Source: Caenorhabditis remanei (lineage: Eukaryota; Nematoda; Chromadorea; Rhabditida; Rhabditidae). Taken from it: a stretch of 64,000 nucleotides of DNA. Location: the NCBI RefSeq assembly GCF_010183535.1, contig NC_071332.1:62001-126000 (forward strand), given 5' to 3'. The notes below the pieces were generated by a model. It did no database searches. It was not told where the DNA came from and worked only from the letters and a program-made list of their open reading frames with translations. Made by a program: the position numbers and the translations under genes. Shown here piece by piece: positions 58,373 through 64,000 of this stretch (positions are counted from its first letter, which is position 1; every line of letters starts with the position of its first letter).

Positions 58373-60065
58373 CTACTGCAAATATTTCCTGACACATTCT
58401 GGGTCCGCCACATTCAGAAGATAAGTTCTCGTCAGCTCTCCTCCTTCCGTCGCCATCGGTCTCATAAATATAAATCGTTTTTCTTGAACCAATGGAGTTA
58501 TCAGTTTTGACCATTTCTCAGCATCATTTTTCGTGATTTCGATGTTTACTTGGCACACTTTGACTCCCATTTTCTCAAACTCTCCGTCTTTATTCAAGTA
58601 TTTTTCGTACTCGAAATTACCAGCATTGGGGTTAATCCAGAGCATATCGATTTTCTAGAAGTACTTGATTAGAATAGGTGATAACACTGGGGTTTACCTT
58701 GACTCCCACAGTCTCATTGAAAAAGGTGTGTTGATTTATTGTCGCCACGTAGTTTTTATCAGCATACTTATCATTGGAATCAGTCATCAAAAGTTTGTTG
58801 TTATCGGTCGAGAGAGCCACTTGGTTGAACTTCTCATAAGCATTGATTCTTTCATGGAATGGGTCAGTTCCGATTGTTCCGAAGTCTTTCAGTAGGTCTT
58901 TCAACTCTTCTTCGGATTTTGTATTTTCGTTGGCGCCAAGGGTGACCAGTGTAGTTTTTTCTTGCTGAAAATAGTCAAAACTCATGTTCACAAGACTCGG
59001 TCGGTAGTGGGCTCTTATCAACGCCAAAAACAATATCCAACTCACACAATTAGGAAGCACTGCCCAATACTGCTTTTGCCCGTTGTCAAATGATCTCAGC
59101 GGGATTCCAGAAGTCAAATCTTCCTCGTCACAAACATAAATGGTGTATGGCCAGTTGAAGAGCATTCCTTGTGGATTCATAGAGAATCTCAATAGAATCA
59201 TTGAAGCACATTTGAAGAACTCGTTGACAATTGATTCGGCGTTATGAAGGGGTTTCGGTGAGTCTGTGGTAAGATCACATGGAGGAAGTTCGTCGTATTT
59301 GTAGGGAATGAGTGGGGGCTGGAAACAGAGAATATTCAGAAAACTGTGTGAATTGTGGGAATAATGATTATGAAGGAAATTGGTGTAGAACCAACAGTCA
59401 TATGGATTCTTAATTTTGTTCAAAATTTATCTAGCAAACAAAAACCAAACAAAGTATGATGCATTTTGGTTAATATTTAGGCTCCGCGACAATTCGCAAC
59501 TACGACACTTCGCAACTGCGACATTTCGCAACTAGTCATTTCGCAACTGCGACGGTTCGCAACTACGAAGTTTCGCAACCACGACGTTTCGCAACCACTG
59601 GCATTTGCATATTTGGGTCAGCTAAAAAAAAGAGCCTACTAAAATTCTTTAGAACATATTTGAAAATAATTAAATAGAAGAAAAAGTTATCTGACCCATT
59701 TTTATGTAAACATATTTTAAAATTTCACACCGGCATGCACTAGCTCATTAAGAACTCACCGAAGGCGTTGTAGTAAATGGTAACTTCTGTCCAGACTCCT
59801 GTTCTGCTATAATATTTCTTGGGTGCTCTCCATAATTATGTTCGCTGGAACTTGATAATTCTTCATCCTCTGGATTATAACTCAAAAAATTAATTGATAG
59901 GAAAATAAGAACGATGATGATAGCAGAGTAATAGAACACACTCTTCCGGTACCTGTAGAATTCTGAAGCATTCATTAATTAGAAATAAGGTCAATGCTTT
60001 AACTCACCTTTAAACTTCTCTGTATTCGTAGAAAAATCGTTGTTTAGCAATTGGTAGCTGACCAT
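58373..60065 (-). CDS. FkbM-like type II membrane protein B (360 aa)
   Basis: Five exons: 60065-60008, 59962-59760, 59318-59046, 58964-58698 and 58654-58373, total in frame. I chose the start MVSYQLLNNDF at 60065 because exon 1 splices in phase to EFYRYRK just before the membrane helix (YYSAIIIVLIFLSINFL). An internal ATG at 59975 would lie in that intron. Lumenal domain words: QYWAVLPNC, KTTLVTLGANENT, KIDMLWINPNAGNFEYEKYL, VKVCQVNIEITKND and DPECVRKYLQ. It is the longest of the three paralogues. Intron 2 carries a 16-bp minisatellite. About 150 bp separate its ATG from the stop of gene C, so shared transcription is possible but unproven. Confidence 0.75.
59485..59600. repeat. Minisatellite, TTCGCAAC every 15-16 bp
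   Basis: TTCGCAAC occurs seven times at 59493, 59509, 59525, 59540, 59556, 59572 and 59588, separated by variants of TACGACA, TGCGACG and CACGACG. It lies in intron 2 of FkbM-like gene B. Confidence 0.92.
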
Positions 60066-60214
60066 TATTCCGTGTTGGAAAACGGCTTCTCTTCAATTTT
60101 TGGATAAATGAATCCATGGCCATGTTGCCGCGGAGATTTATATCTCTCGTGTAATTTTCCACTTTTCCCCCATGACAAGAAACGAGAAGTCCAAATAAAT
60201 TGGATATGTTTTAT

Positions 60215-61163
60215 TCATGTCTTTTTAGAAAATAGATACTTTCGTATACAATACACATCTTTGGTGTTCACAAAAAACATATACATGGATTTTCGGGTTT
60301 TAGAAAAGCGGGCTCTTAAGAAAACGTAGTTTTTAGAGGTGAAAATGTTAGAAGTAAAAATGGAAAAATGAGCAAAATCATTTCTATCGATTTCAAGATT
60401 TACTTGACAAACTTTAATGGAAAGTTGGGAAAATTGTCCATTCAAAAAATAAGTCCAATACTGAAATTCACCACCGGCAAGGTTGATCCAAAGAAGGTCA
60501 ATAATCTGGAAGAAGGAATCAGTCATATGCGAGTTTGACAAGTGCGCTCCACAGATAATTTTTTATTTTTCCATATTTTTATTAGAGCATGATAAAACTT
60601 ACCCTCTCTCCAATTACATCTTTGAAAAATGTGAAACCACTGAGTTCCTTCAGCTCTACAATATTCCCACTGAAGTCATATATAGTCTGCAGACCAGTGT
60701 CATTCACTCCAATAGCATAGTTGAAGAATGTGTCGAACTCTTTATTTTCAGAGCCGTATGCACTCGTTCCATAAGATTTCAGGCTGGGAAATGTTATTTT
60801 GATATTAGAAATTGCTTCAGAATTGCCATCTCGAATTCCTAACATGACTAAGGCATTCGAAGAATTCTCAGATTGACGGATTGGTGGGATGGCCCAGTAA
60901 ACATTGTTCGCAGTTGCGTATTCAGTGACTTTAATATTTCTGATCGAGTCTTCACATTTTCCGATTATCAGTGGAAAATTCTCGAAAAGTTCCATCGATT
61001 TTTCCTCAAATCTGGACCGAATTGAAGATGTACAATCATGATGGGCGGTGTATAAGCCCGTGACGCCAAGTTCTCTATTCCGGAAAAAAACCAGGAGCAC
61101 GGCCAATAGAAGAATAACTAGAAATATGCAATAGCAGAGAAAAGAACAAATTCGAAACGTCAT
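60215..61163 (-). CDS. FkbM-like type II membrane protein C (283 aa)
   Basis: Two exons: 61163-60603 and 60505-60215. The N-terminal helix is FLCYCIFLVILLLAVLLVFF; then NVYWAIPP, SNALVMLGIRDG, IIDLLWINLAGGEFQYWTYF, IKVCQVNLEIDRND and a C-terminal YCIRKYLFSKKT. It is shorter than its neighbours in the linker between the helix and the domain, and introns present in A and B inside the first part are absent. It is otherwise complete. A poly-A signal (GAATAAAA on the minus strand) follows its stop. Confidence 0.72.
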
Positions 61164-61363
61164 TTGATCTCCGAACGCACTTCATATCCATTTTTCCTGC
61201 CACTCTCTCTTTCCCAGCAGGTCAGCTGAAATCTTCCTAGATTTTTATCTAGAAAACTTTCCAAAGAAAAAAAGATAAGACTTCATTTCATATAAAACGC
61301 TTGAATAAAGAAAAAATAATGAACCCGTCGAGTTGAAAAATAAAAAGATCAACTGGCTTGTAC

Positions 61364-64000
61364 TCATAAAATGGCAGTGACTGGGTCTGTTTTCCGTGAG
61401 ATGCAATGACAGATCTTTTTAAGAATTCGATCGTTTACGCAGAAGGAGGTGTTACCGTATCTGAAAATGTATAGAGTAAATTTCAGCCATTGTTATTTTG
61501 TTAAACGTGAGACTGACTTATTATTCCTTTCAATTTCACCCAATGAAGACCACGTATCCGTTTTCAAATTGTGTTCCAGTGTAGATTCGAGTAGTGCGTA
61601 GCTTGGGGGCTTTGCACGGACGACAATATGGTACCTAAAAAACAAAAATCAAAAAGTTATCTCTGTGGAAAAAGTTATCTCTGTGGAGATCGCAATTTTT
61701 GCTACATAGCGACTCAGCGAGAGGAAAAATCGTCTGATATCATTTCTAACAACACGAAAACACTTTCTTACTCACTGTAACGAGAACGATTGCAACGGAG
61801 CGTCCTCCGACTTTACATCCTTGACAACACTCAACATTGGCAACCTCACCGACGAATACTCGATATTATCGATTTCCATCGGAGTGCACATGTACTCTTT
61901 CAGTTCTTTCGAATCCATTTCGTATTCTTCTGTTTGTTCCGTATTCTCTAGTAGGTCATTCACGATTTGCATCAACTCGTCCGCCGCTTCTTTAGCTTCA
62001 GTTTTCGGGATTTCTATCTCCGAAAAGCAGGGGCAGAAATCTGATGGGATCTGGAAAGAAGAGAGGAAAGGATGAGCGTCACTTTTTCGATAAAAATAAA
62101 TAAACATTTGAAAAAAAAGAAGAGAAAACTAACGCCTGCTTCGAAGCAACCTGTTCGTTTTGGGAAGGGATCGAAGTATGAATAACTGCGTTTCTGATTC
62201 GTTTGAGATAATTGTTCACCAATTTTACCAATTGCAACCTTCCGAAGAGAGTCGTTGACATCGAATTGAGTTGTCATTAGTTTGGAGTTGGCAAGAAGGT
62301 TTTCTACAATCTGTAAATTAGAATTTTTGTGGGGAAGACTATTAGCAGCCCACCTCGTCTTACAACTGCGCCCCACTGCAACCGAGAGAGTATCGGCAAG
62401 AGGAGGCGCAGAGTGATTTTTCGCGCCGACGCGTATTTTCACCGATTTTAACCTATGATCCCTATTTTCCATAATAATTTACAAAAAATGTGAAAATCAG
62501 CGATAACGGGTCGAAAACGGTAAAAATATGAATCAGCACAAAAAAAATACTCTGCGTCTATCGCCGATACTCTCTGGTTTGCGTTTTAAAGTTACATTTT
62601 TAAATAGATAAAATCCCGAAATTTATTTTTTTGCTGACCACATTTAACTCCTCTAGATTTTGAGATGAAACGGTTTTAGTGAGACCAACTTCTAGCGCAC
62701 TGATCAAGAGAATCGAAGGACACAGAGAAGTCATACACTCTAGCTTCTCTGCACCCTTCTCTCCTTTTGTTCAACCTGCTAAGACTTACATGTGGATACT
62801 TTTTCCTCACTCCATCTGGTATTTTGATCGAATGAAACGGCATTCTTGATTCAATCCTCCCGATTACAGTTTCTCTGATCTTATCGTATCGATGTCCGTG
62901 ATCCGAAAAAACGATGACAATCGAATCATCCAGTCGTTTCTCGTTTTTCTTAAAAAATCCCTCGAAGTCATCGTCAGTCCTCCCGATTAAATTCAAAAAT
63001 CCATGGCTCATGTCTTGTGACCACCAGAATGCAAATTTCCGTTTCTTGTCGTATTTCTCCAGGAACCTGTCAAATAGCACAGTATAGACCACACGTTTCG
63101 TTCTGGATGTCTGTACAAAGCACACAAAATGATAAGAAGGAAAACACACTTTTCAAGATACTCCAATTGTATTTTATGTTGCGGTTGGTTATCGTAGCAC
63201 GAAGGAGCAGAACGCCTGGAAATGAGTGACCAGAATGCGGAGATCCAGAATGGGCGAAGGTAGTGATCGGTGGGTTTTTGGAGGAAGCCATTGAGAAGAT
63301 TCTTGTAAGTAAACGTGCCGATATCAGGACGATCTTCAGCAAATAGAGTGGCATAACCATTCTCGCTAAATGTTTTCCAGACGAAATCGAAATCATCGAA
63401 GGCAATGTGCCAACTTTCATTCATTTCAGCGGGGAATTCCTGAAATTGTTTTATCAAAGGTTTCTTCGAAAATTGAAAAGCTATCTTTGCAGTTTAAAAA
63501 CATTTATGTATTCAGATAGATCAGTCAAGAGCTTCACTTTTGTTGGTGGGTAAATTTTTTGATAGTTATTATATGCTCAGAGATACTCGCTTTCAAAGAA
63601 CAATCCCTGCGGCTGACACACCACTTTTTCAGCTACCATTTCATCAAAATCTAGCAAAGTGTTAAAAAAACAGTGTAACTAATTTTAGCGCCAGAGGCAC
63701 ACTAGACATTTTCATTTTCCAATTATTTTTGTAGTTTACATTTTATCCACAACCCTCTATCCCCCGTTCCTCACCTGAACACTGACACCCCTCTTTCCAG
63801 TAAGAATTGCCAGAATATTTCCATAAGTGTTATCATGAATCTTCATATGTCCTTTCATATCAATAAACCCGGAATCCTGCATATATTTGTACGTTTTTGG
63901 CATCTGACGAATGAAATTACTTCTCGACATTGAATCCAATCCAATCATAATAACAGACGGAAAATCGAGACTCGAGTTTTCGATCGTTTTGTTTTTCAGA
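61364..64000 (-). CDS. DUF229 sulfatase-like protein, 5' end outside the window (partial)
   Basis: Seven exons visible on the minus strand: beyond 64000-63775, 63439-63150, 63066-62790, 62310-62134, 62050-61776, 61634-61518 and 61460-61364, all in phase. Motifs in order: MIGLDSMSRSNFIRQMPKTY, HDNTYGNILAILTGKRG, GYATLFAEDRPDIGTF, TDHYLRPFW, WWSQDMSHGF, VIVFSDHGHRYDKIRET, SRMPFHSIKIP, KRTGCFEAG, FCPC, and a late RNNKYGNTSFCVND. This is the DUF229 family of the alkaline phosphatase/sulfatase fold, expanded in nematodes; the Asp and Asp-His metal-site regions are kept. Substrate is unknown. A tempting read-through at 63069-63149 is an intron. The 2.6-kb visible part lacks the N-terminal signal or membrane region. 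Confidence 0.85.
62350..62580. mobile_element. Inverted-repeat element, family 4, in the DUF229 intron
   Basis: Arms: CAACCGAGAGAGTATCGGCA (about 62378) and its mirror ATCGCCGATACTCTCTGG (about 62560). The interior has mirrored CGGTAAAAATATG and TTTTCACCGATTTTAACC-type words. The outer TTACAACTGCGCCCCACTGC resembles the arms of the 18090-18205 repeat. Confidence 0.65.
62723..62752. repeat. Dispersed hairpin repeat, second clear copy
   Basis: CAGAGAAG, spacer with CACTCTAG, CTTCTCTGC; the same 30-31 bp unit as 27047-27077, here within a DUF229 intron. Confidence 0.7.

Noticed and set aside
63069..63149. Reading the DUF229 gene straight through this segment
   Set aside because: The frame does not connect the family motifs on both sides; splicing from 63150 to 63066 restores them in phase.
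1..64000. CRISPR arrays, bacterial operons or integrated virus
   Set aside because: This is spliced nematode DNA; no direct-repeat/spacer array, no bacterial gene and no viral coding sequence was seen.

Overview
The window is nuclear DNA of a rhabditid nematode, almost certainly a Caenorhabditis species. The signs are many short introns (about 40-60 nt) with TTTTCAG acceptors, AT-rich intergenic DNA, and nematode-specific families (SRI-type chemoreceptor, cuticle collagen with a short N-terminal membrane anchor, ABU/PQN Cys-Gln protein, DUF229, nematode FkbM-like proteins). The block nol-56, slu-7, ceeh-2, ttll-15, cash-1 matches, from memory, the gene content of the K07C5 region of C. elegans chromosome V. 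I cannot prove the species. Exon boundaries were read by eye from GT/AG sites and checked by reading frame, so single-base errors are possible.

Layout. 1-5480 is a satellite with a monomer of about 172 bp and visible higher-order structure. It decays through other 170-180 bp tandem units up to about 6830. At 7213-10194 (minus) lies a three-exon small secreted peptide gene that looks like an amidated neuropeptide precursor. 10637-24366 is a conserved housekeeping block: nol-56 (with two related H/ACA snoRNA candidates in its introns), slu-7, ceeh-2 (all minus), then ttll-15 and cash-1 (plus). 24367-27437 is gene-poor. 27438-29003 is a chemoreceptor. 31733-33662 is a UDP-glycosyltransferase (UGT). 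34573-35914 is a Cys-Gln-rich ABU/PQN-like protein. 36430-37972 is a DHHC palmitoyltransferase. 40370-45467 is a membrane-anchored M1 aminopeptidase homologue that has lost its zinc site. 47995-48474 is a double-TIL secreted inhibitor, convergent with a cuticle collagen (minus). 50281-55580 holds two tandem UGTs. 55630-64000 (minus) holds three FkbM-like type II membrane proteins and the 3' part of a DUF229 sulfatase-like gene that runs off the window.

The left half is conserved RNA processing and signalling: nol-56 is a box C/D snoRNP core protein, slu-7 a splicing factor, cash-1 the striatin of STRIPAK. The right half is environmental and surface biology of the kind that expands fast in nematodes: detoxification, chemoreception, cuticle and secreted inhibitors. 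Non-coding DNA is rich in inverted-repeat elements belonging to several families, each present two or more times here.
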